A DNA stretch of 64,000 bases from Ananas comosus (Eukaryota > Streptophyta > Magnoliopsida > Poales > Bromeliaceae), in NCBI RefSeq assembly GCF_001540865.1, contig NC_033641.1:3129666-3193665 (forward strand), in the 5' to 3' direction. The notes beneath the pieces were generated by a model, which was not told where the DNA came from, searched no databases, and saw only the letters and a list, made by a program, of their open reading frames with translations. This document shows, piece by piece, positions 1-10,462 of this stretch (within the stretch, counting starts at the first letter, position 1; each line of letters opens with the position of its first letter). A program made the position numbers and the translations under genes.

Positions 1-53
1 GAATATTTAATTTAAATCTATCGATCCGTCGCGAAGCGCGGGTCTTAACTAGT
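1..53 (+). mobile_element. Helitron-like 3' terminus
   Basis: A short GC stem-loop (about 26-41, CCG..CGC-GAA-GCG-CGG with one bulge) is followed eight bases later by CTAG at 49-52 and a T at 53. Plant Helitrons end with a short hairpin and CTRR, inserted before a T. The rest of the element would lie left of the window, so this is a terminus only. The resembling end at 15308 supports the call. It could be chance in a GC-rich stretch. Confidence 0.42.
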
Positions 54-73
54 ATATAATGAAAGTGGAGTTC

Positions 74-112
74 CATCGAAGCCTCCCCGCGTTTGGCGGG
101 AGGCTTCGATGA
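74..112. repeat. Strong hairpin (inverted repeat)
   Basis: The arms CATCGAAGCCTCCC and GGGAGGCTTCGATG are perfect reverse complements around a loop of about 10 bases, and the stem can extend by GC pairs with one bulge. It sits 20 bases after the Helitron-like end. No gene overlaps it. It may be a transposon terminal structure or a foldback; nothing shows it is transcribed. Confidence 0.7.
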
Positions 113-540
113 GGCCCACTCCTTTTTATTTTCAGCACGGGCAGGCGCAGCGCAGTCGAGGGCAGGCACAGGTACGGGTCACACGCATGTGGTAGCACGG
201 GCGGGCGCGGGCACGCGAGGGGCGCGAGCAGGCGCCGGGCGTGGGTTGCGTGCACGTGGCAGCGCGGGCGGGCGTGGGTTGCATGCACATGGCAGCGTGG
301 GCTGGCGTAGCGCGCGTGGGCGGCTCGAGCGAGCGCGGGCACGGGTCGCGGAGCAACTCTCTCTCTCCCTCTCCCTTTCCCCCTCCGGCCTCCCCCTCTC
401 TCTCTCTCTCTCTCCCCTTCTCTTCCTTTCCCTCTCCCCCCACGTGTGGGTGCGGGCGCGCGAGGCGGGCGACTCAAGCGGGCACGAGCGCGCCTCTCCC
501 TCTCCCTCCCCCTCTCTCTCTTTCTCTCAGCAATGTAGCA
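113..540. repeat. GC-rich then CT-rich low-complexity tract
   Basis: Positions 130-350 are GC-rich imperfect repeats (GCGGGCGnGGGTTGC, GCACATGGCAGC). Positions 355-530 are CTCTCTCT/CCTCTCCC tracts. Open frames exist on both strands, but their products are Arg/Ala or Ser/Leu low-complexity, so I do not call a gene. A similar GC-rich block occurs at 13930-14340. Confidence 0.7.
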
Positions 541-1188
541 ATTTTTTCACTTGAAATTAAAAATTTAAAAATTTAAAATATAAAATTTTGAAATTTAAGT
601 TTAAAAATTTTAAATTTCAAATCTAAATTTAAAATTAAATATTTAAAATTTAAATTTTTTTATTATTTAAAATTAAATTTTAATTTAAAATATAAAATGT
701 TGAAGTTTAAAATTTAAATTTCAATATTTGGAATTTAATATTTTAATTTTTTAAATAAATTTATAATATAATTGTAGTGTTTTGGAAAAAAAATGATGAT
801 CGCAATCCGTGAATAAATCGATATGTTGGAAAAGTGTCGGGACGATGCAGATTTGATTTAGACGCAAAATTGACGTCACAATTAACCCTGAAACTCCCTT
901 AGGTTTCTGCCGGTGTAGTTTTATTAGAATATGCCTAAGGCACATTGCACTAAAGTCCAACTATCACTACTTTAGCAACTTGAGCAGCTTGGCCAGCTAC
1001 TCGAAATTCACGGTTGTTCTATTTCCTGATGCTAGCGCTAACTCAGGTTATTGGACTTTAGTAGATGGCTGAGATTTGATGCTTTTTCTCCTTCCCCTTC
1101 TTTTCCTTCTCCTATTTATCTTCTCATTCTTCCTCTATTCTTTCTCCCCCTACTCTTTTCCTACGCAGGACTTTAACAAGTAGCAGCA
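541..1188. other. AT-rich gene-free stretch
   Basis: 541-770 is made of short palindromic combinations of AAATTT and TTTAAA. 771-1188 is ordinary unique-looking sequence with a CT-rich run near 1085-1160. I see no coding frame, RNA gene or clear terminal repeat. The part next to 1188 is the left flank of the hAT insertion. Confidence 0.5.
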
Positions 1189-1196
1189 GTAGTGAA
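1189..1196. repeat. Target-site duplication, left side of hAT
   Basis: GTAGTGAA. It pairs with GTAGCGAA at 10463-10470; the single difference is a C/T transition. Confidence 0.75.
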
Positions 1197-1204
1197 TGGG
1201 CGGT

Positions 1205-1335
1205 GGCAATCCAGCTCGCTGTTCGCGAGCCAACTCGTGTTTGGCTCGAAATGAGCTTGAGATCGGCTCGCTCGTTTAGTAAACGATCCGAACACGAGAT
1301 CGGCTCAGCTCGCTCGTGTTCGGCTCGATAACAGG
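1205..1335. repeat. hAT left subterminal repeat array
   Basis: At least five copies of a GCTCG-based motif (CTCGTGTTTGGCTCG, CCGAACACGAG, CTCGTGTTCGGCTCG) occur on both strands. The matching array is at 10215-10450, and the 569-bp derivative in intron 5 of the insertase gene carries the same motifs. In hAT elements such arrays bind transposase; that role is inferred here. Confidence 0.75.
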
Positions 1336-1392
1336 CTGCGTATTATATAATTATATGTATTATAAATATATAATAACATATTAATATATGCA

Positions 1393-1610
1393 GCTTTTTT
1401 TGCATTTAGCCGCCCTGACAAAATTTTATTAAAAATAGCCGCTCTCAAAATTTAATTTGCAAATATGCCCTGGCCTGCCACACCGGCGCCACGTAAGCGC
1501 CCGCGGCCGGTCTGGGGCCAGGGTGTTCAAGTTGAACACGGTGAATGGTTTCACGCGTGTCTAGACACGGTGAACAGTTTACCGTGTCTAAACACGGTGA
1601 ATCGTCATCA
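1393..1610 (+). repeat. MULE left terminal inverted repeat
   Basis: The outer 80 bases are AT-rich with a TGCAAATTAAATTTTG-type core in inverted form. They are followed by a GC-rich spacer and three palindromic CACGGTGAA units (about 1537-1610). It pairs with 6054-6463. Confidence 0.75.
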
Positions 1611-1728
1611 TGTCAATCTGTTATTCCTTAACCCGCAGCACTATAAACCCGCAGCAAAGACCCACAGCAAGTAAGCGCCGGCGTAATACATGAACACAGG
1701 GAAACCATTCACCGTATATTGAACATGT

Positions 1729-3154
1729 GTGCGGACCTTTAAAGTCTTAATTTTAAAAAATGAACTACCTTTCGGTTGAGAGGCATGTAATCTCCATGGG
1801 CAAGAATCACCACGACATATCACAGTATATCTAGTTGTATTTGACTTAACAACTTTAAGTTGCACATTATGTGCAATGTGCCAAGCGTCCAACGCCCTCA
1901 CTAGGGATGATTTATCAGAAAAGTCCGATTAGCCCATGCTTCATCACTTGGAGGACCCTGATCAATATTTTGTTCACTATATGCATCAACAACGCTTTGA
2001 TTAATTAATTCATTACCCAGGAGAAACCGTTGTCGTTGATCTTCATATTCCTCGAATTCCACCGGGTCCGGTACATCTTCGTTGTTGACATTTGAGTTTT
2101 CAATCCATTCAACACCTTCATCTTGAATAGCGCATGCGAGGGCATTCAAGCCACCGTCATGATCAGGATCCAAAGAACACGCAACAAAGGATTCCTCGTC
2201 ATCACTAGAATCAGCATCAATTCGCTCTTGATCCTCTTCATCAGTTTCAATAACATACTCCTCATCACTTCCAATTACGTCCTCATTATTAGTTGCAGTC
2301 ACTTCCCGATTGGTCCATTCACGAACACTAGATGATGGACCTTCATTTGATTTGGAGGGATAGTAGTTCTCACTTCCCAATTCGTCCATACATGAGCACT
2401 ATATGACGAACCTTTATTTTGATAAGGAGGGACAGTAGTTCTCACTTTCCAATCCGTCCATTCATGAACACTAGATGATGGGCCTTCATTTTGATAAGGA
2501 GGGATAGTAGTTCTCACTTCCCAATCCGTCCATTCATGAACACTAGATAGACCTTCACTTTGATAAGGATGGATAGTAAACCTGTAAAGATATATAAGAT
2601 AAACTATTCGCATTGGTCAAAATTTCATGTAACTAAATCATACCTACCACTCATTTTGAGCAACCAACGGAGACGGATCCATCATAGTAGATGGCAATGA
2701 TGCACTAACTGGCACACATGGGACTCCAAACTCTCTATAACACTTACAAGACAAAGTTATTAATTTTGCGCACCTAAACTAATTGAGGAATCATGAAAAA
2801 AATATTTATAAAGGTCATTGCTTTATACCTTGATGTACGAACTCGTTCGCGATTGACGTAATTCCTTTGATAATTGCTACTATGACACATTTCGGTATAA
2901 TTAACAGTATTTGGACGGTCGTGTGTCGTCGACACATATTTCTCCACGAATAATTTTATACATCCATGGAAGGAAAAAATACTCATCACACCAGATAGTG
3001 TATTGTCATTTGATACGTTAACTAATTCCCATTCGCCTCCCATTGGACATTTCACCGTGATGCGTAGACGGTCTTCCACTCGATCATAATTAGTAACATT
3101 ATATATTTCCATCTCAAATTTCCGAAATGAGATATCACGTCGGACCACAACCAA
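1729..3154 (-). pseudogene. MuDR-type transposase, N-terminal fragment
   Basis: Read on the minus strand, 3154-2774 resembles the N-terminal region that precedes plant MuDR transposases. 2389-1901 is an acidic linker (many Asp/Glu), and 1901-1729 contains the MuDR DNA-binding-domain signature: KVVKSNTTRYTVICRG, then a CPWRLHAS motif and a KIKTLK block. Just after this block the frame runs into the left terminal repeat. The MULE catalytic domain (DDE), zinc knuckle and C-terminus are therefore missing. A one-base frame change separates the acidic part from the DNA-binding part near 1901, and introns or breaks separate the upstream piece. The element could not supply its own transposase. Confidence is high for the DNA-binding motif and lower for the exon structure upstream. 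Confidence 0.75.
2290..2580 (-). repeat. Tandem repeat of about 70 bp within transposase linker
   Basis: Three to four copies of a roughly 70-bp unit are present. Translated on the minus strand each contains HEWTDWEVRTTIPPYQ-like residues. The repeat keeps an open frame across about 100 codons, so it probably arose in coding sequence. Copies differ at several positions. Confidence 0.75.
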
Positions 3155-3159
3155 TTCTT

Positions 3160-3604
3160 TACGGCCACCAATATATCGTGATACATTATTGTTCTCGACA
3201 AAATTTCTGTCCCAATGGATATAGAAAGGAACACAGTCGCCAGATATAGAGTTCTAAAGTAATATAATAAAATGTAAATAAATATTAAACTCAAGACATA
3301 CCACATTTCTAACATAAAACAAAAGGAGAGGGTAAGAGATGGTATTATCATTTTGGGAACACGGTCAGCGTGACTACTATGCCGATTAAGAGCTACGGAC
3401 TGACCTGTGACAAAGACACAGAGAACAATCAGTGAGAGATAGAGATAGAGAGAGACAAAGAGAGACAGAGAGTCTCTATGAGTCTCTGTGAGGGGGGGTT
3501 GCACAGTGAGAGGCCTCAAAGAGTCTCTGTGGAGGGTTGCCAGTGAGAGGCCTCACAGTGAGAAGCCTCTGTGGGGAGGGGGGGCTGCTAGTGAGAGGCC
3601 TCAC
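3160..3604. other. MULE interior, low-complexity, no gene
   Basis: 3160-3420 is probably transposase 5' flank. 3425-3604 is GAGAGA- and GAGGCCTCAC-type low-complexity sequence with short inverted copies of GTGAGAGGCCTCAC. The last five bases (CTCAC, 3600-3604) are the target duplication of the solo LTR. Confidence 0.5.
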
Positions 3605-5321
3605 TGTCACGCCCCGAGCCCGATCCCTTTTGGCCGGTTCGAGAGCGTCAAACAGACGCCGAACGGACAGAGCTTCCCCTGTTCGCCCAAGGCTCAACAC
3701 AAGTATCAATAGAGTCCAATTTGCATAAGCGGAAGCATACACAATGGCTTGCACGAGGGCAAGCAATAGCCAAGGTGAAAGAATTAACAATTCAATATAC
3801 AAATAATATGACTAAATTTAAATCACATACATGCATCCAACTATAATCAAGTTGTTCACATTCTTGCATCATTTCTTTTTACATCTCATTTCACCCAAAA
3901 TATAACTTTTGACATTTAAAATAAATATCCCTTACATCATTCATTAAAGCAAGTTCATGATACTAAAATCATCAAATACAAAAGATGATAGTAAAGGGTA
4001 TGCAACTACAAAATGAAAATCATCTCGGGCGGTCACTACCTAGGGCGCGATGCCCTTACCACGATCATCTGCCGGCTCGCTTGGTCCCGCCTCTATGGAA
4101 ATAGTGGGGTGAGAACTACAACAAAGTTTCCAGTGGGTTCGACAAGCAATCACGCCAACTATCCCACTAGGTCTAATAAAGCATAATAGAAGAAAGAATA
4201 GATAATAACCAACTAACAAATACAGCTAATATGCCTGAACGATAAGTAAAACTATGCTCAATAGTATGTTCATGATGAATGCAAGATTAACTTTTCATTA
4301 CCCAATCTCATGGCTAGCCCGTAGGTTTCGCCCTAACAAACTCACCAACCCAAATCCCTATTGTCGGGGAGATAACCGCTACGACCCGACGGGACCGCCC
4401 TCTGGGGAGATAATCGCTACGACCCAGTGATGACAACTCTGGAGCACATCGCCCGAGGGGGAGCTACCGCCCTCAAGCAAGGACTATTAGGTGAGTACGA
4501 TCAATCCTTAACTTTAAGGATTCCAAGTTCAATCCATTTCTTAACTCCAAGGAGAACCATGTTCATATGACCCTTAACTCTAAGGTGCATTTGTCATAAT
4601 GTCACTAANAGTTCTAGAGTTAAAGAACTCACCTTTGCCCAAGTTCCCCCAAGTCCTTCTTGTAGGAGAGCTTGCTAAACCCACCAAAATCCTTCTCCAA
4701 GCCTCTTGCTTCTTCTTCTCCTTCCTTCTTCTCCTTCTCTCCCAACCCTAGCCCAAGCTTTAGAGAGAGAAAGAGGGAAAAATGAGAGGGAGAGGGAGAG
4801 GAGTGTGTTTGCTGTGGAAAGGGAGAGAGAGATGGCCAAATAACATATTGTAACATTAGCAAATAGGCCCCTCAACTTTAACTCTGTAGCAGACTTCACT
4901 GGGCTGTCAGACCCAAGGTGTACCGGTACACGGGCTCCCATACTGGTACAGCCCTGCGCAGAGGTCCAAACCCGAGAGCAAAGTCTCTCGGTTTCGCAGC
5001 TTGTGTACCGGTACACGGGTCCCGTACCGGTACACCTTCGCGCAGACTCAAACCCGAGAGCAACTTGTGCTCGGGTTGCTTGCTGTACCGGTACAACCAC
5101 CATGGTGTACCGGTACACAATGCTCCAGATTTCTGTTTTAGCTCCGATTCGACTCTATTTCGCACCGCTCGATGCTAAAGCCCTTCTAACCCTTTCTAAA
5201 CTCATTTTCACCCTTCCAACCTTGTTGGAATGTAAAATGGAACTCGCCAGCCCCTTTCTCTGGACACTTTAACCAATTTGATCAAAGTTCGATAATCGTT
5301 TTCGGGTTTCGATACGTTACA
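3605..5321 (-). mobile_element. Solo LTR (family A, gypsy-type), 1717 bp
   Basis: The sequence begins TGTCACGCCCCGAG and ends GATACGTTACA (TG...CA) and is flanked by CTCAC on both sides (3600-3604 and 5322-5326), a perfect 5-bp target duplication. No internal retrotransposon sequence remains, so it is a solo LTR left by LTR-LTR recombination. By comparison with copies that keep a primer site (32243-33418), the LTR reads on the minus strand: U3 lies at the right with the GTACCGGTAC array and U5 at the left. A single N lies at 4609. It is nested in the MULE, which is nested in the hAT. Confidence 0.88.
4917..5121. repeat. GTACCGGTAC palindrome array in LTR U3
   Basis: Five exact GTACCGGTAC palindromes and one ACTGGTAC variant lie in about 200 bp. 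They form two and a half units of roughly 80-85 bp, each also containing GCGCAGA and AAACCCGAGAGCA. The same array recurs at 33120-33370, 36670-36860 and 42140-42235 plus 49210-49262, always near the U3 end of family A LTRs. Confidence 0.85.
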
Positions 5322-5387
5322 CTCACAGAGGCTTCTCACATTAAGAAGCCTCTGTAAGGGGGGGGTGTAAGGTGTGGGGGCGGGGGC

Positions 5388-6010
5388 ACAGTGAGAGTGA
5401 GAGGAAGAGAAAGATGTTAGAGAGAGCAAGAGGGGTGGGGGGGTGTTCTCGGCCGGGTAAGGGCGATGCCCGGCGACGGGGTGGGTCACAGAGAGAAAGA
5501 GAGAGAAAGAAAGAGAGAGAGAGAGGTGAAGGCTTCTAGGGCTAGAGAGAGAATGAGGGTGGGGTGTAACCTTGGGCGACAGAGGGCGGCATCGGCGGCG
5601 GCGGCATAGTGAGAGTGAGAGGAAGAGAGAGATGTTAGAGAGAGCAAGAGGGGTGGTGGGTGTTCTCGGTGGGTTAAGGGCGTCGTCGGCGTTGCCGACG
5701 GCGACGTAGTGGGTCACAGAGAGAAAGAGAGAAAGAGAGAGAGAGAGGTGGGGGCTTCTAGGGCTAGAGAGAGAATGAGAGTGGGGTGTAACCTTGGGCG
5801 ACAGAGGGCGGCATCGGCGACGGCGGCATCGGCGACGGCGGCGGCGGCGTCGGCCAGAGAGAGAGAGCGAGAGGANAGAGTGGGGTGTAACCTTGGGCGA
5901 CAGAGGGCGGCATCGGCGACGGCGGCATCGGCGACGGCGGCGGCGGCGTCGGCCAGAGAGAGAGAGCGAGAGGAAAAGAGCGAGAGAGAGAGAGAGAGCA
6001 AGAGAGAGTT
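5388..6010. repeat. 220-bp tandem repeat, GA-rich, with an assembly duplication
   Basis: A unit beginning AGTGAGAGTGAGAGGAAGAG at 5388 recurs at 5608 (period about 220). It contains GAGA runs, a GGCGGCATCGGCG block and a GTAACCTTGGGCGACAGAGG block. A 98-bp piece (5778-5875) then repeats exactly at 5877-5974, separated by one N at 5876, which I take as an assembly artefact. Open frames here are Ser/Leu/Arg/Ala low-complexity and not genes. Confidence 0.7.
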
Positions 6011-6053
6011 GGGGGGAAGAGGAAGGCAGCTCGCAGGGTTGTATTCAAAGAGA

Positions 6054-6463
6054 ACACGGTGATTGATTCACCCTGGACACGGGGAATCAATCACCGCGTC
6101 TAGACACGGTGAATCAATCACCGCGTCTGGACACGGTGAACCATTCACCGTGTTTAAGAAACGGTGAATGGCTCCCCGTGTCTCATGTATTACCCCCAGG
6201 GTCTCCCTCTGCCCTAGGCTCTCGTGAATAACACATTGGACACAGTGAACCATTCACTGTGTTTAGACACGGTGAACCATTCACCGTGTTTGAACACGGT
6301 AAATAGTTCACCGTGTTCAACTTATACACCCTGGCCCCAGCCCTGCTCGCGTGGCGCTGATGTGGCGCTTGCGTGGCAGGGATAGGGCCATTTTTGCAAA
6401 TTAAATTTTGACAGTGCCATTTTTGAAATAAAATTTTTCTAGGGGGCTAAATGCAAAAAAAGC
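6054..6463 (-). repeat. MULE right terminal inverted repeat with palindrome array
   Basis: About eight units of the form ACACGGTGAANNNTTCACCGTGT occupy 6054-6320, several of them perfect palindromes. The outer AT-rich end terminates at about 6463. This side has more palindrome units than the left, so the arrays have expanded or contracted unequally. Confidence 0.75.
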
Positions 6464-7418
6464 CCATTATTAATTTTAATTTTTAGCCCAACTTTAAAAA
6501 ACAAATTCAGCTTATTTATAAAAGAAGCCCATAAGCCCATTTATATTTAGAATTTCTTATTTTCACTCATGACCCATAAGCCCATGAAATAAATTCCACT
6601 CTTTCTATTCCTATGTCCAGCTAACTCCTAACCCTAAATAGCTTTGACCCAATTTTTTTCACACTGCAGCCGCACACAACATTACAACAACACACATGAG
6701 TCTCTCTCTTTCTCTCTCTCTCAGACTCGCACAAGGACACAAGCACCGCACAGTGCCATAGCCGCCTCTCTCTTTCTCTATCTCTCTCAGTCTCTCACAA
6801 CCCTAGACCCTAATTCCCTTTGCCATTCGCACACCCTCGGCAGCAATTCTTCGCCGTTCGCAAACCCCCGGCAGCGAACTTCGGCGGTGCGCTTTCAACA
6901 GGTTCATTTTATTGATCTTCATCTTTTTTTTTCTTTTTCTTTTGATTTTTTTGAGGGGAATGGGAGGGATTTTCTCTCGAGCTTCTAATTAAATCTGATA
7001 TGATTTTTTTTTACAAAGATTTAGGTAGATCGTGCCGGATCAATGTGAAATCCACCGTCGCACTCGCACATCTTCCTCCCCTTCATGTATGTTTATTTAT
7101 AGATAGTTTTTTTTTCGTTTTCTTCTTATGTTCTTTAGGTTTACTATTTTCAACTTTTTTAATTTGAATATTGATATCTTTTCTATTTTAAATGTTGTAT
7201 TTATCATTCTATATATTTTTTTGAAGTTGAAGATAACTTACAACAAGTTGGAATTTGATCGTGGGGACGTATTAAGTAGAACAACAGAGATAACTTGAAA
7301 AAAGGCAAGTAGAAGTTCACAAAATCACAGTTTCCATTTCTTGAATGAATCATTTTCTTCATATTATTGTTTTTTAGTATGTGCTTATTTATTTGTTTCT
7401 ATATATTTTTTTTTAGTT
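6464..7418 (+). other. hAT 5' untranslated region and intron
   Basis: This is the hAT sequence resuming right of the MULE. It contains AGCCCAACTTTAAAAAAC, which is also present in the short hAT copy near 23840. CT-rich tracts at 6700-6790 suggest a 5' leader. TTTTTTTTAGTT directly before the ATG at 7419 fits an intron acceptor. No separate coding frame is credible. Confidence 0.5.
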
Positions 7419-9677
7419 ATGTCTTCTCCCACTTTGCCACATCCCAATTCATCTCAACAATCAGCATCTTTTATTGGCACTAATGAACCATGTGATACTC
7501 AAGAGAAGGATGAAACTGTTGATAATCATGATATGGATGGGATTGAAAATGAACTAGAAGGAAAGAAAATTCGTAAAAAAGTTTCAAAGATTTGGGAATG
7601 TTTTGAAGAAGTAGAAGTTCTTGAGAATAAAGTATTAGTGAAAAAACTCAAATACAAATATTGTATAAGAAAGTATTGCAAATCAGAGACGGGCACCACC
7701 TCACAGCTAAAAAGGCATATGAATGAATGTTTTTACTTGAAAAATCAGCCTAAAGATCAAGGTTTAATCAATTTTCCACCAAGTGAAGCTCTAGATAAAG
7801 AGGTAGAATTTTCTCCTGTCTACATTGGCCCATCTTTTGACGCTTTTAAATTTTGAGAAATAATGGCTAAAATGATTATAGTTCATGAATATCCATTTAC
7901 GATGGTTGAACACACATGGTTCAATATATTGTGCAAGGCATTGAATCCTAATTTTCAAAAGGTGAGTAGAAACACTATTAAGAATAAATGCTTAAAAGCC
8001 TACGAAACTGAAAAGGAGAAATTAAAAAAAGTGCTAAAGAATGTTGATAAAATATCACTTACATGTGATTGTTGGACACCCAAGCAAACAATCGGGTATA
8101 TGGCTTTGACAGCTCATTATATAGATTCAGAGTGGCAATTGCAGAAGCGTGTCATTGCTTTCATTGAGCTAGAGCCACCACACACTGGTTTGGCTATTTT
8201 CAATGCTATTTCTAAGTGCTTGTTAAATTGGGGGATTCCAGATAAAGTGTCTACAATCACCTTAGATAATGCTTCCAGTAATGACGTAGCAACTAAAAGT
8301 TTAAGATTGAACTTCGAAAGGAGAAACAAGCTCCACTTCAAGGGTATGTTCTTTCATATTAGATGTTGTGCACATGTTTTGAACTTGATGGTTTAAAATA
8401 GTCTTAAAGAGATTGCTGAAATAATTAGTGACATAAGGGAGTCAGTAAAATACTTCAAGAAGTCTCCTGGTCGACTTCAAAAATTTGGTGAAATTGCTAA
8501 GCAATTGGGTCTCTCTACAGAAAGAGGGTTATCAAGTGATGTTACTACTAGATGGAACTCCACATATAAAATGCTTGATGCTGCTTTTCATTATAAATTA
8601 GTTAGTGAATATGCAAATAGAGATCCATGTTATAGATGGTGCCCCACCGACGATCAATAGGAAAGATATGAAAAGATAAGAAAATTTTTAAAATCATTCT
8701 ATGATGTAAGCAATATTTATTCTGCAACAGATTGTCCAACATCTAACAAGTTCCTTCGTGAAACTTATAGAGTTAAGAAAGTGCTAGCTGAACAAGCTAC
8801 ATCAGATGATTATTTTATGAGAAACATGACACGAGTAATGGCAGAAAAATTCGATAAATATTGGGATTCTTGCAACTTGTTAATGGCCATTGCATCAATT
8901 TTAGATCCAAGATACAAGATGTTGTTGGTTAAATTCTGCTTTCCTAAAATATATCCAAGTCATGAGGTTGAAAGAAATATAATGATAGTTCAAAAGGCAT
9001 TATCCGATCTCTTCGATAGCTATGCTTCAGAACACTTTTCTTCCATCTCTAAAATAAGTGTGAGCGGTTAAGGAACCCTTTCAGCTACAACGTCAAGTGC
9101 GGATATTAATCCAAGTTCATCTAAAAGACAAAAAGCAAGCGATGATAACAATACTGATGATTTTATAAGAAGCAGTTCATTTGTCCAACCTGAGAAATCA
9201 GATTTAGAAACATATTTGGAAAAAGGGTGTGCTCCCGTTGATCGTGATGACCCAAGTAAATTTGATGTGTTGGGTTGGTGGAAAATGAATAATATCAGAT
9301 TTCGTATTTTGTCCAAGTTAGCTCGTGATGTTCTTAGTATACCAATTACCACTGTCGCTTCGGAATCAGCTTTTAGTGCCGGGGGAAGGGTTTTAGATGA
9401 TTACCGGAGTTCATTGGCACCAAAAATGGTAGACGCCCTAGTATGTGCTGGAAATTGGATAAGAGCTTCACAAAAGTTTACAAAATCTAAATCTGTAAGT
9501 ATGCTATGATTTTCAATTATTAGTTTTTACCATTTCTTTTTTATTATATACTTAATTTATGATTTAAATTTAATTTTTCAGCAAGAGATTACTGAGTTGG
9601 AAGATCTGCATAATAGTATTTGTGAAAACAGCACACTATCATCATTTCAGATAATTATTTGCATGTTATGCTATTGA
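7419..9677 (+). pseudogene. hAT transposase (BED finger, RNase H-like, hATC), with four in-frame stops
   Basis: One continuous frame from ATG 7419 encodes a roughly 700-residue hAT transposase. A degraded BED zinc finger comes first (KYCIRKYC, then TSQLKRHMNEC). The RNase H-like core follows, with the first Asp in ISLTCDCWTP and the second in ITLDNASSND. The C-terminal dimerisation domain contains LDPRYKM upstream, then DVLGWWK, LSIPITTVASESAFSAGGRV and a conserved DDYRSSLAP. The frame is broken only by stops at 7854 (TGA), 8394 (TAA), 8658 (TAG) and 9069 (TAA); I found no frameshift. A probable intron 9495-9581 (GTAAGT...TTTTTCAG) joins the last 32 codons (9582-9677). As it stands it cannot make full-length transposase. 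Confidence 0.9.
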
Positions 9678-10214
9678 GCTCTAAAGGATTTTACCTTGTT
9701 GACATTTCTAAAATCTTTTCTTTATTTTGTGCCTTGAAAGGTTGGAAGCACAAAGTAATCAAGAGTTGTCTTTGATCACTTAATGTACACTTTTCACGAT
9801 GGTAAAAGTCTATACATTTGAATTTAATATTAATTGTTTTTATTCATAACTTGTGTTTTTGATCTTTTTCAGGATGTTGGCAATTTTAACTATCATTGAA
9901 AAGCAATGGATGGAATGAAACTTGTAATTTTATTTGGGCAATTGTTAAATTTTGTTAGAATTCAAATTATTATGATGGTTGGGTATTTGGGTTTATGGTT
10001 TCTTTCTGCCTAAAGCCTACTTATATCGTTAATATTTTTATTTTAGAGTACATTTCGACTTGTGTTGTAACTTGTAAACTTGTAATGTGTTTTATTTGGA
10101 CAATGTGTTATGTAGTAAAGAAGTTTATGTTGTTATTTTTACTTGTAAATTATTAAATTTTTTATATCTACTCTTTGTTGTTAATATCTTTTGCTTATAA
10201 AATGTGTTAAAATT
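9678..10214 (+). other. hAT 3' region
   Basis: AT-rich sequence between the transposase stop and the right subterminal array. It holds no further coding frame and is probably 3' UTR, with several AATAAA-like words. Confidence 0.45.
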
Positions 10215-10450
10215 TTTAATCGAGCTGTTGAGTCGAATACGACTCATGAGCTAACGAGCCGATTCACGAGCTAACGAACTAACGAGTAAAGTATCATTAT
10301 ATAACTGAGCTAATGAGCCGAACACGAGCCGGCTCGATTAAGTTTGGAGCCGATCACGAGCTAGAGTTTCGAGCTCGAGCCGAACACGAGCCGACCTTGA
10401 AGACAACAAGGCGAGTTCGAGCTGGCTCCAGCTCGCTCGAGTTCAGCTCG
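10215..10450. repeat. hAT right subterminal repeat array
   Basis: Many copies of ACGAGCCGAACACGAGC-type motifs and AACGAGC units mirror the left array. This array and the 8-bp duplication beside it fix the right end of the element. Confidence 0.75.
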
Positions 10451-10462
10451 TTTACAGCCCGA

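Larger units (their letters stand above)
1393..6463 (-). mobile_element. Mutator-like element (MULE) nested in the hAT
   Basis: The ends are long inverted repeats. The left begins GCTTTTTTTGCATTTAGCC and the reverse complement of the right end is nearly identical. The match continues, with gaps, through AAATTTAATTTGCAAA and CTGGGGCCAGGGTGT into the CACGGTGAA palindrome arrays, about 270-400 bases in all. The element holds the N-terminal part of a MuDR-type transposase on the minus strand. I could not find a clean 9-11 bp target duplication, so the exact edges may be off by a few bases. It lies wholly inside the hAT element and is therefore younger. Confidence 0.8.
1197..10462 (+). mobile_element. 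hAT-superfamily DNA transposon, full length, decayed
   Basis: The flanks GTAGTGAA (1189-1196) and GTAGCGAA (10463-10470) match at 7 of 8 bases, the 8-bp target duplication expected of hAT elements. Both ends carry arrays of CTCGTGTTCGGCTCG-type motifs on alternating strands (1210-1335 and 10215-10450), the usual subterminal transposase-binding repeats. The terminal repeats themselves are worn (TGGGCGGTGGCAAT versus TTTACAGCCCGA). The short copy at 23559-24127 preserves the better ends, TAGGGGTGGCAG and GACACCCCTA. The hAT transposase gene lies inside in plus orientation. About 5 kb of the length is a MULE inserted in the 5' part. Confidence 0.85.

Noticed and set aside
93..576. Overlapping open frames of 100-150 codons on both strands
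   Set aside because: Products are Arg/Ala/Gly or Ser/Leu/Pro low-complexity created by GC-rich and CTCTCT repeats; no domain and no start context.
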